Below are positions 1 through 7,725 of a stretch of 64,000 bases of DNA, piece after piece. Position numbers and translations under genes: made by a program. Source of the DNA: JAIXWP01 sp965247015 (GTDB taxonomy: Bacteria > Bacteroidota > Bacteroidia > Flavobacteriales_D > Sanyastnellaceae). The DNA is taken from the NCBI GenBank assembly GCA_965247015.1, contig CBDFGG010000003.1, positions 617,203 through 681,202 on the forward strand. Reading direction: 5' to 3'. The notes beneath the pieces were generated by a model. The model did no database searches, was not told the origin of the DNA, and was given only the letters and a program-made list of their open reading frames with translations. How positions within the stretch are numbered: the first letter of the stretch is position 1; every line of letters starts with the position of its first letter.

Positions 1-162
1 TGGATCTAACATTGCATTCTGGTGATTCGAAATCAGCAATACCGGCTTATGCATGGGAAAATTCTCCAAGCCCGTAATCTCATGTCTGCGCACGAATACC
101 TTCGCCCCTTGTCGAAGAAAGGGGCGTAAGGCTAAATAAAGTATGGATCCTGTTTTTGGCAA
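1..162 (-). CDS. PlsC-like acyltransferase, N-terminal part (runs off the window)
   Basis: An open minus-strand frame follows the gmd stop codon and continues past base 1. It carries SNHQNAMLDP, which fits the NHx4D catalytic motif of glycerol-phosphate and related acyltransferases, preceded by the usual short N-terminal lead ('GLENFP...KPVLLISNH'). There is no ATG. The first possible start after the in-frame TAG at 166-168 is the TTG at 160-162. The family moves acyl chains from acyl-ACP or acyl-CoA onto a hydroxyl acceptor at the inner membrane in phospholipid or acyl-lipid synthesis. Only about 54 codons are visible, so the substrate cannot be told. It lies 12 bases after gmd on the same strand and could be co-transcribed with it. 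Confidence 0.7.
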   Translation of the reverse strand, partial: MPKTGSILYLALRPFLRQGAKVFVRRHEITGLENFPMHKPVLLISNHQNAMLDP

Positions 163-173
163 CGACTAAATCC

Positions 174-1268
174 TTATTCGTGATAGTTAATCACTTTATG
201 ACCACCTGCCATTAGGTATTTATCTTTTTTGAATAAAGCCACATCCGCAGCCATCATTTCCTCTACGAGTTGCTCAAGGCTGTGTTTGTTTTCCCAGCCT
301 AATTTTGCTTTTGCTTTTGATGGGTCACCGATGAGCAAATCAACTTCTGTTGGACGGAAGTATTTTGGATCAACTTCGATAAGGACTTTTCCTGTCTTCT
401 TATCGATTCCCTTTTCATCGACTCCTTCACCCTTCCATTCAAGTTCGATATTGACATGTTTGAAAGCGAGCTCGCAGAAATACTTAACTGAATATGTCTT
501 TCCCGTAGCAAGTACATAATCGTCCGCCTCTTCTTGTTGCATCATCAACCACATACCTTCTACGTAGTCTTTTGCATGTCCCCAATCGCGCTGTGCATCG
601 AGGTTTCCGAGGTATAGTTTATCTTGAAGACCGAGCGAAATTTTCGCTGCAGCTCTGGTGATTTTTCGAGTAACGAATGTTTCACCTCTCAATGGTGATT
701 CGTGATTGAAGAGAATTCCGTTGCATGCGTACATACCGTATGCCTCGCGATAATTCTTGGTGATCCAGAATGCGTACAGTTTTGCTACTGCATAAGGGCT
801 TCTTGGATAAAAAGGCGTGGTTTCACTTTGCGGAACCTCTTGCACTTTTCCATACAATTCGCTGGTAGAAGCTTGATAGATTTTGGTCTTTTTTTCACGA
901 CCTAAAATACGAATCGCCTCTAGAAGACGAAGGGTACCTGTACCATCTGCATTAGCAGTATATTCAGGTGTTTCAAACGATACGTGGACGTGGCTCATCG
1001 CCGCGAGGTTGTAGATTTCGTCTGGCTCGATTTGTTGCACAAGACGAATAAGATTGGTAGAATCAGTAAGGTCGCCATAATGAAGGGTCATTTTCACACC
1101 TTCTTCATGTTGGTCTTGATACAAGTGGTCAATGCGATCAGTGTTAAACAAAGAACTTCTTCGTTTAATACCATGAACTTCATATCCTTTGCTGAGAAGT
1201 AATTCCGCAAGGTATGCACCATCCTGACCTGTGATACCAGTGATTAGCGCCTTCTTTCTTTCCATCAT
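174..1268 (-). CDS. gmd: GDP-mannose 4,6-dehydratase
   Basis: This 364-residue extended short-chain dehydrogenase converts GDP-D-mannose to GDP-4-keto-6-deoxy-D-mannose, the first step towards GDP-fucose and related deoxysugars. The N-terminal NADP-binding glycine motif GITGQDG, the GIKRRSS segment, the TSELYG block and the catalytic YxxxK (YAVAK) are all present. Length and motif order match the family from end to end. Two ATG codons stand side by side at the start, so the exact initiation is ambiguous by one residue. No GDP-fucose synthase gene is visible. It supplies a sugar nucleotide that could feed the polysaccharide locus at 17-23 kb, but that link is inference. Confidence 0.95.
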   Translation of the reverse strand: MMERKKALITGITGQDGAYLAELLLSKGYEVHGIKRRSSLFNTDRIDHLYQDQHEEGVKMTLHYGDLTDSTNLIRLVQQIEPDEIYNLAAMSHVHVSFETPEYTANADGTGTLRLLEAIRILGREKKTKIYQASTSELYGKVQEVPQSETTPFYPRSPYAVAKLYAFWITKNYREAYGMYACNGILFNHESPLRGETFVTRKITRAAAKISLGLQDKLYLGNLDAQRDWGHAKDYVEGMWLMMQQEEADDYVLATGKTYSVKYFCELAFKHVNIELEWKGEGVDEKGIDKKTGKVLIEVDPKYFRPTEVDLLIGDPSKAKAKLGWENKHSLEQLVEEMMAADVALFKKDKYLMAGGHKVINYHE

Positions 1269-1299
1269 TCGTAATAGTTAAGGCCGCAATTTACAACGA

Positions 1300-3147
1300 T
1301 TAGCCCAAATCTGCCTCAGTCTTAAATTGGATTTCGCTGAGTCGCTTGTAGACCCCATCCGCATTTGCGATCAATTCTTGGTGTGTACCCGACTCCACCA
1401 CTCTTCCACCTTCCAAAACAATGATCTTATCCGCAGCGATAATGGTAGATAATCGGTGCGCAATCACGATAGACGTGCGGTCTTTCATTAGATCATCCAA
1501 TGCGGCCTGCACGAGTTTTTCGCTTTCACTATCGAGCGCAGATGTTGCCTCATCAAGAATAAGAATCGTAGGATTTCGCAGCACAGCGCGAGCGATAGCG
1601 ATGCGCTGACGTTGACCACCACTCAATTGAATACCACGCTCCCCCACCACAGTGTTTAGTCCTTCTGGGAACGACTCAATGAATTGAAGTGCGTTTGCCT
1701 TTTTTGCAGCAGAAATAATTTCTTCTTCCGTAGCGTTCGGCTTGCCGTAGGCAATGTTTTCACGGATCGTTCCTCCAAAGAGAATGACCTCTTGTGGCAC
1801 ATAGGCCATTTGACTTCTCAGTGCGGAAAGTTCGAAACTTGAAGCATCACGACCATCAAATTGAATAGCACCAGCAATGGGTTCGTAAAACTTCTGTACT
1901 AGTGAAGCAATGGTTGATTTTCCCGAACCAGATGAGCCTACCAATGCTATTTGTTGACCGGCCTTTACTTCGAAAGACACCTTCTTTAAAACTTGAATAT
2001 CTGGACGTGATGCATAATGGAATTCAACGTCGTTGAATTTCACATTACCGTGAATCATATCTTCTTTTGGAGCAGTCTCCAGGGAAATTTCTTCTGTTTT
2101 CATGGATAAAATCTCCATGACATTTTCGATTACACCAATGCTTCTACTGAGCGATCCCATCTGTGCAGCGAGTCCGCCAATCGAGCCGGCAACAAGGCCT
2201 GTAACGAAAACGAATTCAGAAATAACATTGCCTGGAATTTCACCTTGATCTCTCAAGTAGGCACCGACGCCCATCACAATTCCGAGCGCTCCAAATAGGA
2301 AAATGATTATAAATGTTCCGAAGACACCGCGCCAAATGGCGCCTTTCATGGCCACTTTACGAATCGCTTGAATACCGGTAACAAAACGATTGGCCTCAAA
2401 GCGCTCGCTGGTAAATGATTTTACATTGACAATCCCAGTGAGTGATTCGTTGACAATGACGCCACTTTCAGCGACTTTATCCTGTGTTTCTTTTCCGAGT
2501 TTGCGAATGAATTTACCAAACAAAACCATCACAACAATCATGACCGGAAGTGTGAGAAGCATCACCAGCGTAAGCTTGTAGGAGTAACTGATCAACCATC
2601 CAATACCAACAAGGATAATGACCGTTTGACGCAAGAATTCTGCGAGTGTAACTGTGAGTGTTTCTTGAATAGTGCTGATGTCGCTAGAAAGACGGCTTGC
2701 TAGATCTCCAACTCTGCGTTCATTGAAGAACTGCATCGGCATTCTGATGATAGTGCTAAACGCATCTTTTCGCAATTCAAACATTGCATTTTCGGTGACA
2801 TATGCGAATATGTACACGCGGAAGAATGAAAAGATACCTTGGATAATGAGCAGAGCCACGAGCGCAGCGAGCGTCATACCGGTATCTCCCATGGATTCAT
2901 CCACTCCGATAGCATGAAGCGCATTGGTCATGAACTGACCTCCAGGCATCGCACTTTGCTCCACCGGAGTAACAAGTCTGCCAAGAAGAGCGGTAATTAC
3001 AATGACCAATAGGCCCGATACTACAAGTAGTAAATTTCCAAGTAAGAAGAGGTACTTGTCTTTTTTTAGATATTTAAATACGCCCCAACTGCGCTTTAGC
3101 GCTTCTTTGGAGATTTTCTTCTTTTCTTTTTTTTCGTCTTTTTCCAA
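1300..3147 (-). CDS. ABC transporter, fused permease and ATPase (MsbA-like)
   Basis: A 615-residue half-transporter. The N-terminal half is a six-helix exporter membrane domain. The C-terminal half is an ABC ATPase with Walker A (GSSGSGKST), Q-loop (YVPQEV), signature (LSGGQ), Walker B (ILILDEATSALD) and H-loop (IAHRLST). It should work as a homodimer in the inner membrane, exporting a lipid, lipid-linked compound or drug. The MsbA-like layout is typical, but the substrate cannot be read from sequence. The only sensible start is the TTG at 3147, because no ATG precedes the highly charged cytoplasmic N-terminus (MEKDEKKEKKK). A terminator-like hairpin lies immediately upstream of that start. 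Confidence 0.88.
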   Translation of the reverse strand: MEKDEKKEKKKISKEALKRSWGVFKYLKKDKYLFLLGNLLLVVSGLLVIVITALLGRLVTPVEQSAMPGGQFMTNALHAIGVDESMGDTGMTLAALVALLIIQGIFSFFRVYIFAYVTENAMFELRKDAFSTIIRMPMQFFNERRVGDLASRLSSDISTIQETLTVTLAEFLRQTVIILVGIGWLISYSYKLTLVMLLTLPVMIVVMVLFGKFIRKLGKETQDKVAESGVIVNESLTGIVNVKSFTSERFEANRFVTGIQAIRKVAMKGAIWRGVFGTFIIIFLFGALGIVMGVGAYLRDQGEIPGNVISEFVFVTGLVAGSIGGLAAQMGSLSRSIGVIENVMEILSMKTEEISLETAPKEDMIHGNVKFNDVEFHYASRPDIQVLKKVSFEVKAGQQIALVGSSGSGKSTIASLVQKFYEPIAGAIQFDGRDASSFELSALRSQMAYVPQEVILFGGTIRENIAYGKPNATEEEIISAAKKANALQFIESFPEGLNTVVGERGIQLSGGQRQRIAIARAVLRNPTILILDEATSALDSESEKLVQAALDDLMKDRTSIVIAHRLSTIIAADKIIVLEGGRVVESGTHQELIANADGVYKRLSEIQFKTEADLG

Positions 3148-3178
3148 AATAAAAATCCCGGCTAATGAGATAGCCGGG
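3148..3178 (-). terminator. Intrinsic terminator, minus strand
   Basis: CCCGGCTA (3157-3164) and TAGCCGGG (3171-3178) form a perfect 8-bp stem with a 6-base loop. On the minus strand it is followed by a T-rich run (RC of 3148-3156). It would end transcription of the small secreted-protein pair (3231-4280), and it sits directly before the TTG start of the ABC gene. Confidence 0.75.
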
Positions 3179-3179
3179 A

Positions 3180-3211
3180 CGAAAGTACTTTTACTTTTTG
3201 GACAACAGCAA
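3180..3211 (-). promoter_or_regulatory. Candidate Bacteroidota promoter for the ABC transporter
   Basis: On the minus strand a TTG (RC of 3209-3211) stands 21 bases before TACTTTCG (RC of 3180-3187), a 7/8 match to the TAnnTTTG -7 box. Transcription from here would begin at about the foot of the terminator hairpin, placing that hairpin in the leader. This is weak evidence by sequence match only. Confidence 0.3.
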
Positions 3212-3230
3212 TACTATTGTCACAATTGGA

Positions 3231-3752
3231 TTAATATCCGCCGTGTGTCTTCTTAATTTTTTTCAGCGCCTTTTCAAGTTCACGCGCTTTTAACTCGGTA
3301 TATTCGATATCTGGAGTTAGTTCTTTATACTCAGAATCCCATCTCACCTTTACATAGTGATCTACTAATAGCGGGAATTCTGCATTTTCAATGGGCTTGA
3401 AAAGTCCCATGTCGATATTGCATTCGTAGCCTACTTTTCTCTTTGGCATTTTTCGAGCATCCACATAGACCTTTTTGTTGACGTATGATTTTCCACCAAA
3501 CCAAACTTCATATTCGTGTCCGACGGGTAAGATGAATTCATACGAACCATTTTCTTGTCCGAAAAACGAAACATAGATTTCTTGGTCTTGATAGACTACA
3601 ATATTCACGTTTGGTGCCTCAGCAGCGCCTTCTTTGAATACATCGATTTCGTAAATTTTTCCTTGAAGAATGAATTTATCACCTTCAATTTCTTTTTTCG
3701 CTTGAGCTCCGAATGAAAGAAGAGCCAGCATTCCTAATAATAGCGTTTTCAT
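3231..3752 (-). CDS. Small secreted protein, paralogue of the next upstream gene
   Basis: 173 residues with a clear signal peptide (MKTLLLGMLALLSFGAQA). I do not recognise a named family. The mature part, FILQGKIYEI...VNIVVYQDQE...GSYEFILPVG...YEVWFGGKSYV, looks like a beta-sandwich of the carboxypeptidase-regulatory or CNA-B type, where a polar strand is followed by a 'G.Y.F.LP' turn. The C-terminus is a charged helix. The neighbouring gene has the same layout, including the 'LP...Y.V..G...YV.K...VD' stretch, so the two are tandem paralogues separated by 12 bases. Probably periplasmic or surface exposed; function unknown. Confidence 0.75.
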   Translation of the reverse strand: MKTLLLGMLALLSFGAQAKKEIEGDKFILQGKIYEIDVFKEGAAEAPNVNIVVYQDQEIYVSFFGQENGSYEFILPVGHEYEVWFGGKSYVNKKVYVDARKMPKRKVGYECNIDMGLFKPIENAEFPLLVDHYVKVRWDSEYKELTPDIEYTELKARELEKALKKIKKTHGGY

Positions 3753-3764
3753 ATTGCTTGATTA

Positions 3765-4280
3765 TTAATATCCGTATGCACTTAAAACTGATATGATGCG
3801 ATTGCGCATCTGAGCGGTGTATTTCTCATCCCAAACCAATGTCTTTTTTCTTGGAACGTAATGAGCTTTTGCCATAGGTAATTGATTCATAAAATCCAAA
3901 CCAATTAGACCCGTGTCTTTGAATAGCGCCACATCGACTTGCATTTTGAGGGACTTCATATCTTCAGCGTCTTCATAGAATTTAGTCACATCTACCTCAA
4001 TGAGCTTTTGGACATATTCTTCTGTGCCGTATTTAACAAGATAAACCTTTCTATAAGGGAGATTACAGGAATACTTCCCTTTACCAGCAGAATAAACTTC
4101 TCCGAGCATTTTATTATCAGACCAAAACTCAACTTTAACACCATCCAATGGCTTTTCAACCGAATCTGTTAAGTTCATCTTGGTAATTTTCCCGTAAAAA
4201 TTAATCATCTCACCAGCAGGCGCTTGAGCCATCAAATAAGACGACCATAATAGAATCAATAGGGTAATGACGCTTTTCAT
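3765..4280 (-). CDS. Small secreted protein, tandem paralogue
   Basis: 171 residues with a signal peptide ending near MAQAPA. The body repeats the plan of its downstream neighbour: INFYGKITKM, a variable loop, VKVEFWSDN, GKYSCNLPYRKVYLVKYGTEEYVQK, then a region ending in a helix (MRNRIISVLSAYGY). A beta-sandwich regulatory-type domain is likely but unproven. It is the first gene of a two-gene minus-strand unit, divergent from the MarR gene across a 125-base intergenic region. No function can be given. Confidence 0.75.
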   Translation of the reverse strand: MKSVITLLILLWSSYLMAQAPAGEMINFYGKITKMNLTDSVEKPLDGVKVEFWSDNKMLGEVYSAGKGKYSCNLPYRKVYLVKYGTEEYVQKLIEVDVTKFYEDAEDMKSLKMQVDVALFKDTGLIGLDFMNQLPMAKAHYVPRKKTLVWDEKYTAQMRNRIISVLSAYGY

Positions 4281-4364
4281 GGAATAAACTATTTGGACTT
4301 TATACTTAGAAACTCAAATAATGGTTACATCCTATTTCAGACGATTTTAACAGATTTTTGAAAA

Positions 4365-4401
4365 TACATGTATCTACATTATATGTATATACATATATTT
4401 G
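4365..4401 (+). promoter_or_regulatory. Palindromic operator candidate overlapping the marR promoter
   Basis: A perfect 18-bp palindrome (4380-4397, TATATGTATATACATATA) and an 8-bp palindrome TACATGTA (4365-4372) lie just before the MarR start. A -7 box TATATTTG (4394-4401) overlaps the larger palindrome and ends only 4 bases before the ATG. MarR proteins usually bind such inverted repeats near their own promoter, so autoregulation is the natural reading. The transcript would be nearly leaderless. Confidence 0.5.
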
Positions 4402-4405
4402 CATC

Positions 4406-4861
4406 ATGTCTATCGAAAACGACATCAAACAAACGAAGTTTAGTAGTGAGTACCATAAGCTCGCGGTGAATATCTTTTACAGTGCAAGTTGGCTCAGTGA
4501 TCAGCATTTGCAGATCATGAAACCTTTCAAATTGACCCCTCAGCAATTCAATATTTTGAGAATATTGAGAGGTCAGAAAGGAGCACCTCTCTCTGTGAAT
4601 TGTTTGATTGAGCGGATGATTGATAAAAGCAGCAACGTGTCGCGCTTGGTAGATAAGTTAGAAGATAAGGGTTATGTTGAACGCAAAACTTGTCCAAGTG
4701 ATCGAAGACAAGTGCATGTAGCCATCACAGAAAATGGTCTAGACTTCATCGGACAGTTGGACGAGCCTATGAGCAAGTTAGATGCTCAGATTAAGGCACT
4801 GTCTTTGGAAGAAGCCGCAACGCTTAACCGACTTCTAGATAAAATGAGAAATAGTTTATAA
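4406..4861 (+). CDS. MarR-family transcriptional regulator
   Basis: 151 residues from the ATG at 4406 (MSIENDIK). A longer frame from 4358 would run through the operator palindromes and is rejected. The winged helix-turn-helix is clear: LTPQQFNILRILRGQ, the recognition region MIDKSSNVSRLVDKLEDKGYVERK, and the wing CPSDRRQVHVAITENG. The dimerisation helices are at both ends. The family represses nearby genes and releases DNA on binding small ligands or on oxidation. It lies 29 bases upstream of the YceI gene. MarR-YceI pairs are common in Bacteroidota, so yceI is the likely target together with marR itself. Confidence 0.9.
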   Translation: MSIENDIKQTKFSSEYHKLAVNIFYSASWLSDQHLQIMKPFKLTPQQFNILRILRGQKGAPLSVNCLIERMIDKSSNVSRLVDKLEDKGYVERKTCPSDRRQVHVAITENGLDFIGQLDEPMSKLDAQIKALSLEEAATLNRLLDKMRNSL

Positions 4862-4890
4862 GCACACATACAACAATTAATAAATAAAAA

Positions 4891-5499
4891 ATGAAAAAAG
4901 TAATCTTAGCCTTAGCAGTAGTTGCACTTAGCGCAACTGGAGCATTCGCTCAATTGAAAGATGGTAAATTCAACATCGACTACAAAACTTCAACTATCAA
5001 CTGGTACGCTACAAAAGCTACTGGTAAGCATGATGGTACTGTACGTGTATCAAGCGGCCAAGTAACGGTTGCTGGTGGAAACGTTACAGCTGGTAAAGTG
5101 AAAGTAGACATGAACAGCATCGCTGTTACAGATATCAAGGATGCAGAAACAAATGCAAACTTGGTGAATCACTTGAAAAGCCCAGATTTTTTTGAAGTAG
5201 CTAAATTCCCAGATGCAAACTTCGAAGTAACTTCAGTAACAGCTAAAGCTGACAAAGCAACTGGTAACACACACGTTGTAAACGGTAAAATGACTATCAA
5301 AGGAATTGCTCAAGAAGTTTCTTTCCCAGCGAAAGTTACTGGAACTGATGCTTCTTTGACCATCAATGGTACATTGGTACTTGACCGTTCAAAGTTTGAT
5401 ATCCGTTTTGGTTCTGAGACATTCTTCGGAAGTCTTGGTGACAAAGCAATCAGCAACGACATGAAATTGGTAGTGAATTTGATCGCTAACAAAAAATAA
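4891..5499 (+). CDS. YceI-family periplasmic lipocalin-like protein
   Basis: 202 residues with a signal peptide (MKKVILALAVVALSATGAFAQ). The mature protein shows the YceI pattern: 'Y.ID...S...W...K..GKHDGTV' near the N-terminus, a middle 'I.V.DI.D.E.N..LVNHLKSPDFFEVAKFP' block and a C-terminal 'RSKFDIRFGS.TFFGSLGD.AI...M' block. The fold is a lipocalin-like barrel that binds isoprenoid or amphiphilic molecules in the periplasm. Full family length. It is co-directional with marR and ends at a strong bidirectional terminator. Codon use is regular, as expected of a well-expressed gene. Confidence 0.93.
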   Translation: MKKVILALAVVALSATGAFAQLKDGKFNIDYKTSTINWYATKATGKHDGTVRVSSGQVTVAGGNVTAGKVKVDMNSIAVTDIKDAETNANLVNHLKSPDFFEVAKFPDANFEVTSVTAKADKATGNTHVVNGKMTIKGIAQEVSFPAKVTGTDASLTINGTLVLDRSKFDIRFGSETFFGSLGDKAISNDMKLVVNLIANKK

Positions 5500-5513
5500 T
5501 TTTCAGTAGAAAA

Positions 5514-5548
5514 TGAAAAAACCCGAGCGTTGCTCGGGTTTTTTTTTG
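5514..5548. terminator. Bidirectional intrinsic terminator
   Basis: ACCCGAGC (5521-5528) and GCTCGGGT (5532-5539) pair around a 3-base loop, with an A-rich run before and nine or more T after. It serves the converging YceI (+) and outer-membrane barrel (-) genes. Confidence 0.9.
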
Positions 5549-5550
5549 TC

Positions 5551-6312
5551 CTATTTTTTATTCTTCAACATTCGTTTTCGATCCGGATCCTCGTGGAAAA
5601 AATATCTGAAGTCAAGTGTCAAATAGCTTCCTGAGAGAGCATAGTTGATCCGGGTGGGACTGGTATTAATATCAAACTGCGTTGCAGTTTGAGCAATATC
5701 AGCAAATGGGCGATGGAAAGATGCTCCAAAATAAAAATACCCATCCTCTTTTGTACGATACTCAAATCCATAGTTAGCAAGCAACGCGACTTGGACCCAA
5801 CTGTTTTTAAATGTTCTTTGATAAAAATCAAAACGTAGCGTATCTCTTCTTGAACTGACTTGACTCTGAACATCTGTTGGATATAAATCAATAGATACAC
5901 CGCCGCTCGCATTCATGTAGAGCTTATCTCCAAGTCGAACATAGATCATCCCTTGAAGTGGAATTTCGTAACCAATGAAACGAAAATCTAATTCTTGTGG
6001 TTCATCTAAAATTGGATGGTCGAAGGTCAGGGTATAATTTCTTTGAACCAGATTAATACCCGTTTCAAAACTCCAATTCTTATTCAGCCCGCGTCTAATC
6101 ACCATCCCCATAGTGACACCGAGATTGGGTTTATTGGTCACAGAAAGATCTTTGCTAGATGTCGTGATTTCTCCAGTACCGAAAAATTTACTTGTAATGA
6201 TCGGCTTGATTTGAATACCGAGTGTAGTTACATTTTCTTGGGCAACAGCAGTCCAAGCCGATAACAGCACCGCTAAGACAAAGCTTATTTTCCTAACTAC
6301 TCTGAAATCCAT
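5551..6312 (-). CDS. Outer-membrane beta-barrel protein (PorT-like)
   Basis: 253 residues with a signal peptide (cleavage near TAVAQ). It has the small porin-like barrel pattern of Bacteroidota: repeated amphipathic strands (LGVTMGMVIRRGL, WSFETGINLVQRNYTL, FIGYEIPLQGMIYVRLG, LYMNASGGVSIDLYP, ...), tight turns and a C-terminal strand YLTLDFRYFF followed by a charged tail. It fits the outer-membrane beta-barrel/PorT superfamily; function unknown. It overlaps the end of the nitroreductase gene by 16 bases, so the two are probably translated from one message. Confidence 0.78.
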   Translation of the reverse strand: MDFRVVRKISFVLAVLLSAWTAVAQENVTTLGIQIKPIITSKFFGTGEITTSSKDLSVTNKPNLGVTMGMVIRRGLNKNWSFETGINLVQRNYTLTFDHPILDEPQELDFRFIGYEIPLQGMIYVRLGDKLYMNASGGVSIDLYPTDVQSQVSSRRDTLRFDFYQRTFKNSWVQVALLANYGFEYRTKEDGYFYFGASFHRPFADIAQTATQFDINTSPTRINYALSGSYLTLDFRYFFHEDPDRKRMLKNKK

Positions 6313-6884
6313 TCACTCACGTATTCAATTGGCTTTCGATGGCTCTTTGGCCATTCTTCATTGGTATATCCAACATAAAACAATCCGAGGCATTTGTCAT
6401 TTTCACCAAGGTTTAAGAACGAATTCATTTCCTTCGTGTAAATCAAAGCGGGTGTCGCCCAAAATCCTGCGAGTCCATAGGCAGTGCACGTCAAGTGGAT
6501 GTTTTGAACGGCACAAGCCACCGCTTCTACCTCTTCAATTTCTGCAATCTTCAAAGCTGGATCGCGCTCCATACAAATGGCAATAACAGCAGATGCCAAC
6601 ATCGGGCGTTGAGACATCTTATCAAATTTAGCTTGTTTGAACGTTTCAGGAGATGTTTTAGTCTTGTAGAGTTCGGGCAAAAATTCCGCAATTCTCTTGC
6701 GTCCATCCCCCATAAAAACCTTAAATCTCCAAGGCTGTGTCATTCCGTGAGTTGGCGCCCAGATCGCATTATTAAGCAATAATTCTATTTGCTCACGATG
6801 CACTTGTCTGGAGCTAAATTTTTCTGGAGCTATGGAGCGGCGGTTCTTAATCACCTCAGTGATTTCGCTCAAATTATATTTCAT
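6297..6884 (-). CDS. Nitroreductase-family flavoprotein
   Basis: 195 residues. The N-terminal RRSIAPEKF motif, the 'WAPTHGMTQPWRFKVF' FMN-binding block and the C-terminal GxFYVGYTNEEWPKSHRKP block place it in the nitroreductase family, closest in style to short YdjA-like members. These homodimers bind FMN and use NAD(P)H to reduce nitro groups, quinones or related substrates in the cytoplasm. The physiological substrate cannot be told. It is first in a two-gene unit with the barrel protein and diverges from the SDR gene. Confidence 0.87.
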   Translation of the reverse strand: MKYNLSEITEVIKNRRSIAPEKFSSRQVHREQIELLLNNAIWAPTHGMTQPWRFKVFMGDGRKRIAEFLPELYKTKTSPETFKQAKFDKMSQRPMLASAVIAICMERDPALKIAEIEEVEAVACAVQNIHLTCTAYGLAGFWATPALIYTKEMNSFLNLGENDKCLGLFYVGYTNEEWPKSHRKPIEYVSEWISE

Positions 6885-6938
6885 AAGAAGATTGTCGAAT
6901 TAATGGTGCAAAGCTACATTTCAAATTAGCGTTGACCT

Positions 6939-6946
6939 TACTTTTG
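6939..6946 (+). promoter_or_regulatory. Candidate -7 box (TAnnTTTG) for the SDR-peptidase unit
   Basis: TACTTTTG matches the Bacteroidota -7 consensus exactly and lies 9 bases before the ATG at 6956. No convincing -33 element was found, so this rests on the -7 box and its position. Confidence 0.4.
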
Positions 6947-6955
6947 GGCAATATT

Positions 6956-7723
6956 ATGACAATGAAGACAATTATTATAACAGGCGCCGGCACCGGAATG
7001 GGAAAGGCTACAGCACAAACGCTTTCAAAGGACCCATCAAACAGGCTCGTACTGGTTAGCAGAAGCGCGAATAATCTGCAAGACACATTAGCTTCTCTTG
7101 AAAATGCGGACCAACATCTTATCGCTCCGATTGATGTTCGTGATGCGGATGCTTGGAAAAAATTCTATGCGGCCCAAGGTCCAGACTTCACCATTGAAGG
7201 AGTATTTGCCAACGCTGGCGTTGGTGGTGAAAATCATTATGGTGAAAATGATCGCTGGGATGAAATCATTTCTATCAATCTAACTGGAACATATGTGACC
7301 ATTATGGAGGCATTGCCCTTCATTCGAAAATCAAAACAAAACTTCCGTCATATCGTGATCACTTCATCGTGTTTAGGAAGATTTGGTGTTCCAAATTACA
7401 CAGCCTATTGCACAGCAAAAACAGGTTTGCTAGGTCTTACAAAGAGCTTGGCTGTTGAATTAGGCAGCGAAAGAATATTGGTAAATGCCATCTGTCCAGG
7501 TTGGGTTGAAACGGATATGGCGCGTGCAGGAATTCAAATGCTAGCGGATAAAATTGGAATGGAATATCAAAAAACATTTGATGAGCAAATGAGCATTGTC
7601 CCGCTTCAACGTATTTCTCAACCAGAAGAAATTGCAGAGCTCGTGAAGTTTCTTCTTTCTGGCTTGCAAACAAGCATGACCGGCCAAGGCATTGATATTA
7701 ATAATGGTTCTTACATGATTTAA
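6956..7723 (+). CDS. Short-chain dehydrogenase/reductase
   Basis: 255 residues from the ATG at 6956; a second ATG at 6962 (MKTIIITG) is equally possible, and the longer TTG-initiated frame would overlap the promoter. Classical SDR features: cofactor loop GAGTGMG, NAGVGG after the fourth strand, catalytic Ser in ITSSCLG, and YxxxK as YCTAK. The C-terminal 'GQGIDINNGSYMI' strand fits tetrameric SDRs. It oxidises or reduces a hydroxyl/keto group with NAD(P). The substrate is unknown. Only two bases separate its stop from the M28 peptidase start, so the two form an operon. Confidence 0.88.
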   Translation: MTMKTIIITGAGTGMGKATAQTLSKDPSNRLVLVSRSANNLQDTLASLENADQHLIAPIDVRDADAWKKFYAAQGPDFTIEGVFANAGVGGENHYGENDRWDEIISINLTGTYVTIMEALPFIRKSKQNFRHIVITSSCLGRFGVPNYTAYCTAKTGLLGLTKSLAVELGSERILVNAICPGWVETDMARAGIQMLADKIGMEYQKTFDEQMSIVPLQRISQPEEIAELVKFLLSGLQTSMTGQGIDINNGSYMI

Positions 7724-7725
7724 TC

